From Methanospirillum lacunae (lineage in GTDB: Archaea; Halobacteriota; Methanomicrobia; Methanomicrobiales; Methanospirillaceae), in assembly GCF_003173355.1 (NCBI RefSeq), contig NZ_QGMY01000018.1, positions 1 to 64,000 on the forward strand: a stretch of DNA of 64,000 nt, written 5' to 3'. The notes beneath the pieces are model-generated. The model was given only the letters and a program-made list of their open reading frames with translations. It ran no database searches and had not been told where the DNA came from. Both the position numbers and the translations under genes were made by a program. This document shows positions 1 through 8,328 of this stretch, piece after piece (the stretch's first letter is position 1; every line of letters starts with the position of its first letter).

Positions 1-1
1 C

Positions 2-550
2 CTGGCATACGACGACAACGATCTGCTCGTTGAGGTTACTTCATCCTCATTCAAGCCGACCGACAAGTCACAGAGCGGTGAGTTCAGCGGCGCAACCGGA
101 ACTGTCAAGGTCCAGCAGGGCACTGACGGTCTGAACAAGTGGAGCTTCAGCGTTGACGCATCCACCTTCAAGCCAGACGAGTACATCGTCCGTGTTTCCG
201 GTGTAACTGTTGATGCAGTTGAGACTTCACTGTTCAACGTTGTTGAGGCAGGCGGCGCTCCGGCAGCAGCAAAAGAGCCGGCAGCAAAGGTTACCCCAGC
301 AGCACCAGCAGTTAACGCAACCAAGAACGCAACTGCAGCAGCACCAGCAGCAAATGTTACTCAGCAGAACGCAACTCCAACCGAGAAGCCAACCACTGTA
401 GCAACAACTGCAGCAGCAACCGCAAAGCCAACCGAGAAGGCAACCACCGTTCCAACCCCTGAACCGACCAAGAAGTCACCAGGATTTGGCGCAATGGCAG
501 CACTCGCAGGCCTCGGAGCAGTAGCATTCTTTGCACTGCGCCGGAACTAA
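2..550 (+). CDS. C-terminal part of a PGF-CTERM surface (S-layer/sheath-type) protein, partial
   Basis: This is an open frame that enters from the left edge with no start in the window and leaves 182 codons before TAA. It has a beta-rich domain (about residues 1-82), then a low-complexity Ala/Thr/Pro/Lys stalk with many Asn-X-Thr glycosylation sequons (residues ~83-155), then the tail SPGFGAMAALAGLG followed by a hydrophobic stretch and RRN. That tail is the archaeal PGF-CTERM sorting signal, cut and lipid-anchored by archaeosortase in known cases. The domain before the stalk resembles the ends of Methanomicrobiales DUF3821-type surface proteins, which is a tentative match. Codon use is strongly biased (GCA, ACC, GTT, AAG) and the gene is clearly GC-richer than its neighbours, as expected of a very abundant protein. 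The role as cell-envelope protein is an inference. Confidence 0.85.
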   Translation: MAYDDNDLLVEVTSSSFKPTDKSQSGEFSGATGTVKVQQGTDGLNKWSFSVDASTFKPDEYIVRVSGVTVDAVETSLFNVVEAGGAPAAAKEPAAKVTPAAPAVNATKNATAAAPAANVTQQNATPTEKPTTVATTAAATAKPTEKATTVPTPEPTKKSPGFGAMAALAGLGAVAFFALRRN

Positions 551-585
551 GGTTGAAAACCTAAATACCCTTTTTTTCTTACCCA
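548..585 (+). terminator. Oligo-T terminator after the surface-protein gene
   Basis: Directly after the TAA lies AGGTT-gaa-AACCT, a short perfect inverted repeat, followed within a few bases by an uninterrupted run of eight T. Archaeal RNA polymerase stops at oligo-T, with or without a hairpin, so this is a good end for the upstream transcript. Confidence 0.7.
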
Positions 586-750
586 GAATTTAACACATTA
601 ATCCTGCTAACGTGTGAATCCGAATCGTCTTATCTTTATCAAATATTGGATCTATCCCAAAAATGAGATAGAAAACCCCTTCCATATCGCTTCGCTATTC
701 TATTATCGATAGTGGATCCATGGTCTGGATCGTCTGTATTATATGAAACA

Positions 751-768
751 ATAGCGACGCTATATAAG
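751..768 (+). promoter_or_regulatory. TATA-like box preceded by a short palindrome
   Basis: The stretch reads ATAGCGACGCTAT (a 6-bp inverted repeat around one base) running straight into TATATAAG, a good archaeal TATA box on the plus strand. No recognised gene follows on this strand; the next gene lies on the minus strand. It could drive a small RNA or the short reading frame at 868. The 581-1059 gap is otherwise AT-rich and without recognisable content. Confidence 0.3.
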
Positions 769-867
769 TCCATGATAATTGTCAATAATTGAAATCCGGA
801 CCCATATTGAAAGAATATTTAAAGGATTGGGGGGTGACACCATTCATAGTATCAATTAGGAGTTATA

Positions 868-954
868 TTGAAAAAAAGACGATTTATAAAGAGATTTTTT
901 TACCCGAATTTTACTGAAAACATATTCACAGACTTATCATCAAAATCCTCATAA
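868..954 (+). CDS. Possible 28-residue basic peptide
   Basis: A TTG start sits five bases after AGGAG and opens a frame of 28 codons, beginning MKKRRFIKRFF and ending in TAA. It lies about 100 bp downstream of the TATA-like box at 761. The peptide is strongly basic at its N-terminus and then polar. There is no homology I can name, and AT-rich DNA gives such frames by chance, so this is only a candidate. Confidence 0.18.
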   Translation: MKKRRFIKRFFYPNFTENIFTDLSSKSS

Positions 955-1059
955 TTCATGTGAATACTTTTGATAGATACCTCATTCAAGGAATAATCAA
1001 CGTATTAATTTGCTATAATAAATAAAAGAGTGAAATTAATAAAATGCCAAAATATTGAG

Positions 1060-2103
1060 TTATTGCTTTACTTCAGGCAATCCAGGACCTATAAAATGAG
1101 CTGCCCATCGAGTCTCAGGATAACTCTCTAATATCATCTTAAGGAGAACAGTAAGCGGAATTGCAACAATTACACCAGATCCTCCAAGAAAATATCCCCA
1201 GAATATCATAGAGATAAAGACTATTGCTGGTGAAAGTTCCAACCCACGACCTGCAAGTTCTGGAAAAATAATGTTTTCAGAGAATAAATTTACCAGTGAG
1301 GCTATGAGTATCACCAAACCAGCAGTAAGAGGACTGATGTCAATAAGTGCCAACACTGCCGGGGGAATTACTGCAATAAGAAATCCGATGTACGGAACAA
1401 AATTTAATATAAACATCATAACCCCCCATAACAGGGGATCCTGAACTCCAAGGAAGACAAGTGCAATACCAAACCCTGCACCGGTAACCAGATTGACCTT
1501 TGTCCTGATAATAACATAATCTACCACAATAGATCCGAATTCATGAATCCGGTCAGCAAGTTCCTGTTTATAGGATCCAAGCACGACATCTATTTTACGA
1601 GAAAATGATGACGCTTCCAGGAGAAGAAACAGTGTGGTAAAAAGAACGATAAATAATGTTGAAACCTGACCAATAATAGAATATACAGCATCAGAGGAAA
1701 AAGCTGAAAGTGATCCTGACATCTGTGTGACCGGAAGGATACTCCCCATATCTATACCAAATTGAGAGAGAGAAGACTGAAGAATATGCATATTTGAACT
1801 GATACCTTCAGATATCTTTGGCAGATGGCTTATAAGTGGCGAAACCGAAAATAAAATGATACCACCTACAATCATGAGACAGGCGACAAAGATACTAAAA
1901 GCGATATACCCTGAAGTGCGTACAGAAAATCCTTTTTTCTGAAACCATAAAGAGACAAACGAAAAGATGATCGCAGCAAAAACTGACATGAGGAGCGGCC
2001 CGATAAAGCCACCAGCCATTTTGAAACCAGTTAAAATAATAAAGCAACAGGCCCCTAAAAAAAGAAATCTGTCAATCTGCGGATAATCAGAAAAGGTAAG
2101 CAT
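1060..2103 (-). CDS. AI-2E family transporter (PerM/UPF0118 type)
   Basis: The 347-residue membrane protein has the layout of the AI-2E/PerM family. Two N-terminal helices come first, then a third helix near residue 70, then a soluble amphipathic stretch (about 90-145), and then a C-terminal block of about five helices with the conserved FILNFVPYIG segment (residues ~235-245). Length matches the family norm of ~340-370. Members export small molecules or act as sodium/proton antiporters; the AI-2 link holds for only one bacterial member and should not be assumed here. It is a single gene on the minus strand, with an intergenic gap of ~160 bp to the regulator upstream. The substrate cannot be told from sequence. 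Confidence 0.8.
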   Translation of the reverse strand: MLTFSDYPQIDRFLFLGACCFIILTGFKMAGGFIGPLLMSVFAAIIFSFVSLWFQKKGFSVRTSGYIAFSIFVACLMIVGGIILFSVSPLISHLPKISEGISSNMHILQSSLSQFGIDMGSILPVTQMSGSLSAFSSDAVYSIIGQVSTLFIVLFTTLFLLLEASSFSRKIDVVLGSYKQELADRIHEFGSIVVDYVIIRTKVNLVTGAGFGIALVFLGVQDPLLWGVMMFILNFVPYIGFLIAVIPPAVLALIDISPLTAGLVILIASLVNLFSENIIFPELAGRGLELSPAIVFISMIFWGYFLGGSGVIVAIPLTVLLKMILESYPETRWAAHFIGPGLPEVKQ

Positions 2104-2266
2104 ATAATAAATTTAGAGGGAAAGAAAAAATACCTGCGTCTACGCAGGCCGATTTATGCCCAATCAGGGATGTAAAGAATTTGTTCAGAATCCAATCCTG
2201 TTTATTGATGAAGAAAAACAGTTGTAAATTCCCGTTCAAAAACTTGAAACATTAAATTGAATAGAC

Positions 2267-2992
2267 TCAGGCCGGGATCATCCGTTGTATGATGGAAACC
2301 AAATCACTCATCAGATAATGCCTGGTGTACTTCCCCTCTTTTACAAGTCTTACACATTCTTCCTGTGCCAGCACCTGAACCATCCGAGTAACTGTAGAGC
2401 TTGCCACTCCCAGATAATCAGCAATCTCCCGGCGGGTTATGCCAGGTTTCTGATGAATTAATGATAGAATTTTTCCAGTCTGGCCTGAGGAATAGTAAGA
2501 TAAAAATTTCTGTTCCCTTAAAGAAAATGCATTATGATTTTCAAAGAAATGAAATGATTTTCCCGGGCTATATATTGTAATGTAATCTTTCTCCACTATC
2601 TGATCAATATGATAACGCAGAGTTCTTTCATTACAGTCTGAGAGGACGGCAAGTCTGGTCATGTCAATACCCGGATTTGAACAGATAATACTGAATATTT
2701 TTCTCCGGGTTTCATTTTCCAGAACATTATGTGCTGTAATTCTCCTGTATCCCCTGAATTGATGAAGAGTTCGGAGTGCCTGATCGATATCAGCAATTAA
2801 ATTTGATAATCGCCAATGTTCATTCATCCCGGTATGGGCCCAGGGAAATGATGAAGAGTGCTCCTGATCATCAGATTCGTTTTCCGGCTCATCCTCAAAT
2901 GAAATTCTATTCTCTGAAACAGAACAATCAAGAGGAAAACCAAGTGTAATGAGAAACAGACCACATGCAAAACCCAGATTGGTGTATTGCAT
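2267..2992 (-). CDS. Double winged-helix transcriptional regulator with hydrophobic N-terminus
   Basis: This 241-residue protein carries two winged-helix units. The first (residues ~88-150) reads like an ArsR/GntR-type dimer-helix unit around ERTLRYHIDQIVEKDYI. The second (~165-235) is MarR-like: PGITRREIADYLGVASSTVTRMVQVLAQEECVRLV is a textbook helix-turn-helix plus wing. The first ~25 residues (FACGLFLITLGFPL) are hydrophobic and could be a membrane anchor or leftover signal, followed by an acidic linker. Such two-HTH proteins are common one-component regulators in Methanomicrobia. The target is unknown. Neighbours are the AI-2E-type permease gene downstream on the same strand and htpX upstream, also on the same strand but ~300 bp away. 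Confidence 0.75.
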   Translation of the reverse strand: MQYTNLGFACGLFLITLGFPLDCSVSENRISFEDEPENESDDQEHSSSFPWAHTGMNEHWRLSNLIADIDQALRTLHQFRGYRRITAHNVLENETRRKIFSIICSNPGIDMTRLAVLSDCNERTLRYHIDQIVEKDYITIYSPGKSFHFFENHNAFSLREQKFLSYYSSGQTGKILSLIHQKPGITRREIADYLGVASSTVTRMVQVLAQEECVRLVKEGKYTRHYLMSDLVSIIQRMIPA

Positions 2993-3289
2993 AACTCTAT
3001 AGAATTACATGTACAAAAAGAAAACCTTTTCTTATTTTATTTATTATAGAGCATCGGTAGCTGATGAGACCAGAGTGAGTTTTTGTTACCACTACCTATT
3101 TATTAATGGACAGAGAGGATTCGCTATAAAATCGGAGGTGAACACCACATTTCAATAAAATCCTGATACCACACACGGGAGCCCATAGTCTGGTCTAATA
3201 CACCTATCTTCACAATATTCTGGTTCATCGTAAAAAAACGTAAACCATTTTTTATTTGTTTCAGATGAACAGTAAAATTAAAACGTGGA
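2993..3289. other. Intergenic stretch between htpX and the winged-helix regulator
   Basis: It should hold the promoter of the minus-strand regulator. On the minus strand a 34-codon frame opens with MNQNIVKIGVLDQ and ends in TAG near 3124, but it has no clear ribosome binding site or recognisable relatives, so I do not call it. Confidence 0.3.
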
Positions 3290-4165
3290 TTAATATCCAC
3301 GAATTTCCCTACGTACATTTTCAAGATTCTCAATCCGTTTTTCCAGTGCCGGATGAGTAGAGAATAAAGCAGCAAATGATTTTCCGGAAATTGCAGGAAT
3401 AATGTAAAATGCATTTGCTCCTTCAGCTGCTGCCCGGGTTTCAACAGGCACCCGTTCCATTTTTCCACTGATTTTTTTAAGTGCTGATATGAGTGCATCC
3501 GGATCTTCAGTGATAAAGGCTGCCCCGCGATCTGCGGCAAACTCACGATACCTGGACAAAGCCATCATGAGTATTGTTGAAAACACCCATACAATTGCTG
3601 CAACAATCCCTGCAATAATCCATGCTCCACCCTGTTCACGGTTAAATAATGAAGCAAACAGAAAGTTGTTCATAATCATTGAAGCAATCATAGCCACAAA
3701 ACCAGCAACTGTCATTGTCAGAATGTCCCGGTTTTTGATATGGGAGAGTTCATGTGCTAACACTGCTTCAAGTTCAGCCTTATTTAGTGTAACCATAATT
3801 GAATCGGTCACTGCCACGACTGCATGGTGAGGACTCCTGCCGGTTGCAAAGGCATTCGGCATTGGAGATTGCATAACTGCAATGCGAGGCTTTGGCAGAT
3901 CAGCTTCTGTACATAACTTTTCTATCATCAGGTGCAGATCAGGGTATTCATCCTGCTCAACAACCCGTGCGCCAGTAGTCATCATCACGAGTTTGTCTGA
4001 GAAGAAATACTGGACAAGACCCATTCCAACTGCAATTACTATGATAAACATGGAAGGAAGTCCAAGTGCCATAAGCACTCCCATGAAGATCAAATAAACA
4101 AGTAACAGCAGTATCCATGTGAGAAATATTCTTCCGGAAAGTCCGGTATCGCGTTGCCATTTCAT
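3290..4165 (-). CDS. htpX: HtpX-type M48 membrane zinc metalloprotease
   Basis: The protein has 291 residues, the usual length for HtpX. Two N-terminal membrane helices (~12-55) precede the catalytic motif AHELSHIKNRD with zinc ligands His138 and His142 and catalytic Glu139. A further helix pair (~155-205) follows, and RYREFAADRG supplies the third zinc ligand, Glu208. NAFATGR, conserved before the active site in this family, is present. HtpX degrades misfolded membrane proteins at the inner face of the membrane, usually under heat or envelope stress. The gene is divergent from the P-type ATPase, with only about 120 bp between the chosen starts, so they may share regulation. Family assignment is firm; the archaeal substrate is unknown. 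Confidence 0.92.
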   Translation of the reverse strand: MKWQRDTGLSGRIFLTWILLLLVYLIFMGVLMALGLPSMFIIVIAVGMGLVQYFFSDKLVMMTTGARVVEQDEYPDLHLMIEKLCTEADLPKPRIAVMQSPMPNAFATGRSPHHAVVAVTDSIMVTLNKAELEAVLAHELSHIKNRDILTMTVAGFVAMIASMIMNNFLFASLFNREQGGAWIIAGIVAAIVWVFSTILMMALSRYREFAADRGAAFITEDPDALISALKKISGKMERVPVETRAAAEGANAFYIIPAISGKSFAALFSTHPALEKRIENLENVRREIRGY

Positions 4166-4284
4166 GAATAATCACGGTTTTATTTGTATTCCAACCGGAA
4201 AAGGATCCATGATTCAATAAGCTACCGGTGATCCCCTTGTATTACCTGTTGTTTATCTTTCTGTACCAACAGGTAGCTCATCAT

Positions 4285-6894
4285 ATGAAAACTGCCGGAA
4301 TTGTGATGTTGCCATACATCATGATAATCATCATGATCTCCGTACCGGAACCTGGCCAGTATAACAAAGACGGCCTTTCCATTGAATCTGTTTTGGAATC
4401 CCGAGATACCTATGGTAAGAATGAAATGACTCCTCCAAAGCGGATTCCGGTATGGAAACAATATCTGGATAAATACCAGGATCCTATCATCAGGATTCTT
4501 CTCATTGCTGTAACTCTTTCAGCCATTGTTGCCATTTTAGAAGGTAACAGTCTCATTGATACCATAGGAATTGCACTTGCGGTTATTCTTTCTACCAGTA
4601 TTGCATTTATTACTGAATTTCGAAGTAACCGGGAATTTGACGCATTAAATGCGATGCGTGATGACACGGCAGTCAAGGTTATACGAGACAGGAAACCGAC
4701 CACCGTCCCGCTTCGGGACATTGTTGTCGGTGATATGATCCTGCTTGAAGCAGGAGATATGGTCCCGGCTGACGGATTCCTTATCCAGGCATCTGATGTT
4801 GAAACAGATGAATCAGCATTCACAGGTGAAAGTGAACCGGTCGGAAAAGTTGAGAACGATACAGTTCTGAAAGGATCCTATATCACAGCAGGGAGGGCTG
4901 TCCTTATTGCTACTGCTGTTGGAAACGCTACAAAAATGGGGGTTATTGCAGCATCCCTGATAGAAGGAACCAGACCAGATACTCCGCTGCAGGTCAAACT
5001 TAAGGCTCTCGCTCATCTCATAAGCAAATTCGGATATGTGATGGCAGGTCTGATTATCACTCTCGTCCTTGTTCAGGAGTTAATCCTGGGAGTGTCACCA
5101 GATTCGCCACTTGAACTCCTGAGAATTTTATTACAGGCCTGTATGTTCGCAGTAGTTATTATCGTTGTATCAGTGCCTGAAGGTCTTCCGGTGAGCGTAA
5201 CCGTTTCTCTAGCCCTCACCATGAGGAAAATGACCAGGGCAAAAAGCCTTGTCCGGCGGCTCATTGCCTGCGAAACTATCGGATCAGTCACGGTTGTTTG
5301 TACAGACAAGACAGGAACACTCACCATGAACCAGATGGAAGTTGCTGCTTCCTCTATCGAAGTTCCTGTAGACATGCGAGACATTCCTGAAAATTCAGCC
5401 GAATGGATCTCTCTGAACGCTGCAGTGAACAGTACTGCTGAACTTGATCACCATAACGGACGGATGATTACAGTAGGCAACTCAACAGAAGCGGCTCTTC
5501 TCAGGTGGCTTCACCGGGCGGGAATTAAATATCAGGAGATCAGAAAGGCATACCCGCTTATACATCAGGATTTTTTCAATTCCAGGAAAAAACAGATGTC
5601 AAGTACGTTTTCTTGTGGTCCCCGTACATTCATTCTTGTCAAAGGAGCTCCGGAGATCATTGCTGCACAATGCAGTCCGGTTCCTGATCTTTCCCATATT
5701 CGCGATCTGGCAGGCAGGGCTATGCGAACACTGGCATTTGCTCATGGAGAGATTTTATCACCAGGATCAGAACCGGCTTATCTCACCTGGGATGGGTACG
5801 TTGGCATTCGCGATGAAGTGCGACCTGATGTTCCTGATGCAGTTCAGACATGCAAAGATGCAGGAATCACTGTGAAAATGGTGACAGGGGATAGTGCTGA
5901 AACAGCTGCTGCTATTGCACGCGAGACTGGCATTTTAGGCTCCGGAAGAATTATAACCGGGCCTGAGTTTCGGGAATTAACAGATGAACAGCGAAAAGAT
6001 ATTGCTGGAGAAATCCAGGTTCTTGCCCGTTCTGAACCTCACGACAAACTTCTGCTGGTTAAAGCTCTTCAGTCAAGCGGAGAAGTTGTTGCAGTGACCG
6101 GGGACGGAACAAATGATGCACCGGCCCTCCGGAATGCAGATGTCGGGCTTGCTATGGGTATTGCAGGGACTGAGGTTGCAAGAGAAGCAAGTGATATTAT
6201 TCTTCTGGATGATTCATTCCCAACCATTAAGCAGGCGATCTGGTGGGGAAGAGCATTGTACGAGAACATTCAGAGGTTTTTGATCTTTCAGCTGACAATC
6301 AATATTGCTGCCGCATTACTGACATTTATCGCTCCACTTCTGGGATATGCTCCACCATTTACAATTATCCAGTTGCTCTGGATTAACATCGTTATGGATT
6401 CCCTTGCTGCTCTTGCTCTCTGTTCAGAAGCTCCTCATCCGGCACTCATGAACCGGCATCCAATCCCAAGATCGGCATCAGTAATTACCCCATATATGAC
6501 ACAATCAATTCTGATTACTGCTGGAATTTATATCATCGCAGGAATAGCAGCACTATTTTTTGGACTCCCCTTCATGAATACTCCAGAGGAACAGGCATCT
6601 GCTTTCTTTGCAGGGTTTGTAATCGCTCAGGTATGGAACGGAATAAACTGTAGGGGAATTAACGGAGTTATGCCTCCACTTTTCAAAGGGAATCCGGTAT
6701 TTTTCGGTGTAATGGGATTAATTGTTGTCATCCAGATCCTCATTATCCAGTTCGGTGGATCCATTTTTGGAACAGTTCCGCTCTCACTATTTCAGTGGAT
6801 AGTTATCGGATGTGGAACACTGCCAGTTCTCCTTATCTGGCCTGTGCTTCGCTTTTTGAACTGCATATTCAATCAGGAAAGGGCCTGTACCTGA
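4285..6894 (+). CDS. PMCA-type (P2B) calcium-translocating P-type ATPase
   Basis: From this ATG the protein is 869 residues. It has the actuator motif TGES, the M4 calcium-site motif VPEGLP, the phosphorylation loop DKTGTLT with Asp341, KGAPE in the nucleotide domain, TGDGTNDAPAL at the hinge, and M5/M6 segments FQLTINIAA and WINIVMDSLAALAL. The M4 Glu and the M6 Asn and Asp fit a single-site calcium exporter, and the FQLT-N motif is typical of plasma-membrane calcium pumps. It would expel Ca2+ from the cytoplasm at the cost of ATP. Start choice is uncertain: the frame is open from a GTG at 4228; 4285 has a weak AGGTAG in front; 4333 would begin closer to the conserved KDGLS segment. Sodium or another cation cannot be excluded. 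Confidence 0.9.
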   Translation: MKTAGIVMLPYIMIIIMISVPEPGQYNKDGLSIESVLESRDTYGKNEMTPPKRIPVWKQYLDKYQDPIIRILLIAVTLSAIVAILEGNSLIDTIGIALAVILSTSIAFITEFRSNREFDALNAMRDDTAVKVIRDRKPTTVPLRDIVVGDMILLEAGDMVPADGFLIQASDVETDESAFTGESEPVGKVENDTVLKGSYITAGRAVLIATAVGNATKMGVIAASLIEGTRPDTPLQVKLKALAHLISKFGYVMAGLIITLVLVQELILGVSPDSPLELLRILLQACMFAVVIIVVSVPEGLPVSVTVSLALTMRKMTRAKSLVRRLIACETIGSVTVVCTDKTGTLTMNQMEVAASSIEVPVDMRDIPENSAEWISLNAAVNSTAELDHHNGRMITVGNSTEAALLRWLHRAGIKYQEIRKAYPLIHQDFFNSRKKQMSSTFSCGPRTFILVKGAPEIIAAQCSPVPDLSHIRDLAGRAMRTLAFAHGEILSPGSEPAYLTWDGYVGIRDEVRPDVPDAVQTCKDAGITVKMVTGDSAETAAAIARETGILGSGRIITGPEFRELTDEQRKDIAGEIQVLARSEPHDKLLLVKALQSSGEVVAVTGDGTNDAPALRNADVGLAMGIAGTEVAREASDIILLDDSFPTIKQAIWWGRALYENIQRFLIFQLTINIAAALLTFIAPLLGYAPPFTIIQLLWINIVMDSLAALALCSEAPHPALMNRHPIPRSASVITPYMTQSILITAGIYIIAGIAALFFGLPFMNTPEEQASAFFAGFVIAQVWNGINCRGINGVMPPLFKGNPVFFGVMGLIVVIQILIIQFGGSIFGTVPLSLFQWIVIGCGTLPVLLIWPVLRFLNCIFNQERACT

Positions 6895-7100
6895 TTCATT
6901 CAGGTTTGAATTAAGAAGGTTTTTTTCCGGTTTCATGGAGGGAATGATCTGAACCATTTTTCAGACATTCATTTGATTTGTTTAAAAAAACTCCGGGTAA
7001 TAGATTCCCGTTCTTTGTTACAGTGATAATAAGAGGGATTTCTCCCATGTGTGGTATCCAATCAGGCTGATGTACGGCAATCGAACTCCTCGTAGATCAT

Positions 7101-7200
7101 ATCTCTTCTCGGTTTCACCTCCTGCGTCCGGGTATCACAGACGTGTATACGTATATTCATCTTTCGAGGGGTATTACATCAATCCTCATTTCATCAGGAT
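7101..7200 (-). repeat. Diverged ~100 bp element, copy A
   Basis: It shares with the copy at 7498-7596 the core TTCACCTCCTGC..CCGGGTA, then spaced matches TTCAT.TTTCGA, ATTACA, CCTCA and GGAT in the same order. By eye roughly two thirds of positions agree. Read on the minus strand the core is TACCCGG..GCAGGAGGTGAA, a strong ribosome-binding-site-like sequence, and 15 bases later this copy has an ATG that stops after 12 codons. It looks like the promoter/leader of a multicopy gene whose body is gone. Confidence 0.45.
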
Positions 7201-7497
7201 TTAAACCGAAATCCAAAATTCCAGAATAAAATGATCTGACTTTCATTACTCACACCTGTTCGATGCAGATCTTTTTCAGTGTATTATGGTAATTGGACTA
7301 TTTCATAATGCAAAGATCTGAATTATCGAGCACATAAACAAGGATCTGAAATATCTAGTTCAACATAGGAATCAAAAAGAAACTGCTATTCTGAAACAAA
7401 ACCGGGAAATATGAGGAGAGATTGTACGGAAATTTCTCGCTGATGAGTAGCGATATAGTTAATAGTGCATCGCGAGATTCTCTTGTTTAAATCCTGT

Positions 7498-7596
7498 ATC
7501 GTCTGTTAGGTTCACCTCCTGCACCGGGTAACCCGGTTTCATACACATAGATTCATATTTCGAATCGCATTACAAAGACCCTCACATTATACGGAT
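7498..7596 (-). repeat. Diverged ~100 bp element, copy B
   Basis: This is the second copy of the element described at 7101. It also contains GGGTAACCCGG, a short perfect inverted repeat, next to the GGAGGTGAA core. At the place where copy A has ATG this copy has ACA, so neither copy now opens a gene. The two lie ~395 bp apart in the same orientation. Confidence 0.45.
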
Positions 7597-7792
7597 ATTT
7601 TATAATTTCCAAATTTATCTTTGCTAAACGAAAAATTCGCATATCCATTACGATCCTTAACCTGTGCCCTGCGAATATTCTTTACAAATAATTCTGAGGA
7701 TTCAACAAAGTATCGTTGGCGCAATCAGTATAACTCGGGCAGAATAATTTCAAAGTTGCTTTTTTTTAAAACTGAACCGAGATGATCAACCT

Positions 7793-7803
7793 AAAATATA
7801 TAT
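7793..7803 (+). promoter_or_regulatory. TATA box of the feo operon
   Basis: AAAATATATAT lies 47 bp before the feoA start codon, which places transcription start near 7828 and leaves a short leader. The leader holds TTTAGATC and AATCTGAT in a loose inverted arrangement that could bind an iron regulator, but symmetry is poor. Confidence 0.5.
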
Positions 7804-7849
7804 GATCCCTTGAGTAAATTTAGATCAATCGAAATTAATCTGATGGCTT

Positions 7850-8092
7850 ATGAAAAATATTACTGTTGAAAACTTATCACCCGGATCAACTGCAATTATA
7901 ACTGGGATATCAGGAGATCCCATGATCAGACGTCGACTTATGGAAATGGGTGTTCTGCCTGGATCACCCCTGACTCTTATCCGCTGGGCTCCGATGGGTG
8001 ACCCGGCTGAATGCCAGATAAGAGGTTACAAACTCTCTATTCGAAGATCTGAGGCTGCATTGATAACGGTCTCTCAGGAAGGAGATGCATAA
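7850..8092 (+). CDS. feoA: FeoA domain protein (first copy)
   Basis: This 80-residue protein is a complete FeoA/SH3-like domain. It begins with ENLSPGSTAIITGI, then the family-defining RRRLMEMGVLPGSPLTLIRWAP, and ends with GYKLSIRRSEAALITV. FeoA is a small cytosolic partner of the ferrous iron permease FeoB and modulates its GTPase or assembly. It is the first gene of the operon feoA-feoA-feoB-membrane protein-feoC-like, with two bases to the next gene. Expression should respond to Fe2+, consistent with the DtxR-family remnant at the operon end. Confidence 0.93.
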   Translation: MKNITVENLSPGSTAIITGISGDPMIRRRLMEMGVLPGSPLTLIRWAPMGDPAECQIRGYKLSIRRSEAALITVSQEGDA

Positions 8093-8094
8093 CA

Positions 8095-8328
8095 TTGGTC
8101 CCGTTAAGTCTGAAACAAGAAGGAGACCGGGTCCAGGTTGAAAAAATTTTAGGAACAGGGTACCTTGCAAGTACTCTCAGTCAGCTTGGCATTATTGTCG
8201 GCGAGGAACTCATAGTTGTTCAGAAAGTGAATGAATCAGTGATTATCAGAATACGTGGAAGCAGATATGCCCTTGGAACCGGGGCAGCGTGCATGGTTAT
8301 GGTAAACCCATTACCAGGAGCAGCATGA
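8095..8328 (+). CDS. FeoA domain protein (second copy)
   Basis: This 77-residue FeoA-like protein starts at TTG with GGAG 10 bases in front. It has VPLSLKQEGDRVQVEKILG, then a divergent core LASTLSQLGIIVGEELIVVQ, and ends with ESVIIRIRGSRYALGTGAACMVMV. The second copy lacks the Arg-rich RRRLMEMG signature of the first, so the two paralogs are not redundant in sequence. It overlaps feoB by an ATGA, indicating translational coupling. Two FeoA proteins per feoB are common in Feo operons and may form a hetero-oligomer with the channel; the division of labour here is unknown. Confidence 0.9.
   Translation: MVPLSLKQEGDRVQVEKILGTGYLASTLSQLGIIVGEELIVVQKVNESVIIRIRGSRYALGTGAACMVMVNPLPGAA

Larger units (their letters stand above)
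6895..7849. other. Long intergenic region ahead of the feo operon
   Basis: There are 955 bp without a convincing reading frame. They hold a T-run at ~6925 that can end the ATPase transcript, two diverged copies of a ~100 bp element (entered separately), a 6-bp stem around 7444-7480, and the feo promoter near its end. AT-rich and gene-sized, it may contain a decayed gene, but no protein similarity is visible in the six frames. Confidence 0.6.

Noticed and set aside
3124-3546. 140-codon frame on the minus strand overlapping htpX
   Set aside because: It runs over the conserved part of htpX in another frame and shows no own domain; only its last 34 codons lie outside.
7441-7486. CTGATGAG with a flanking stem, like a hammerhead ribozyme or C/D box
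   Set aside because: The matching GAAA core and the third stem are absent, and the box C purine and a partner box D are not in place.
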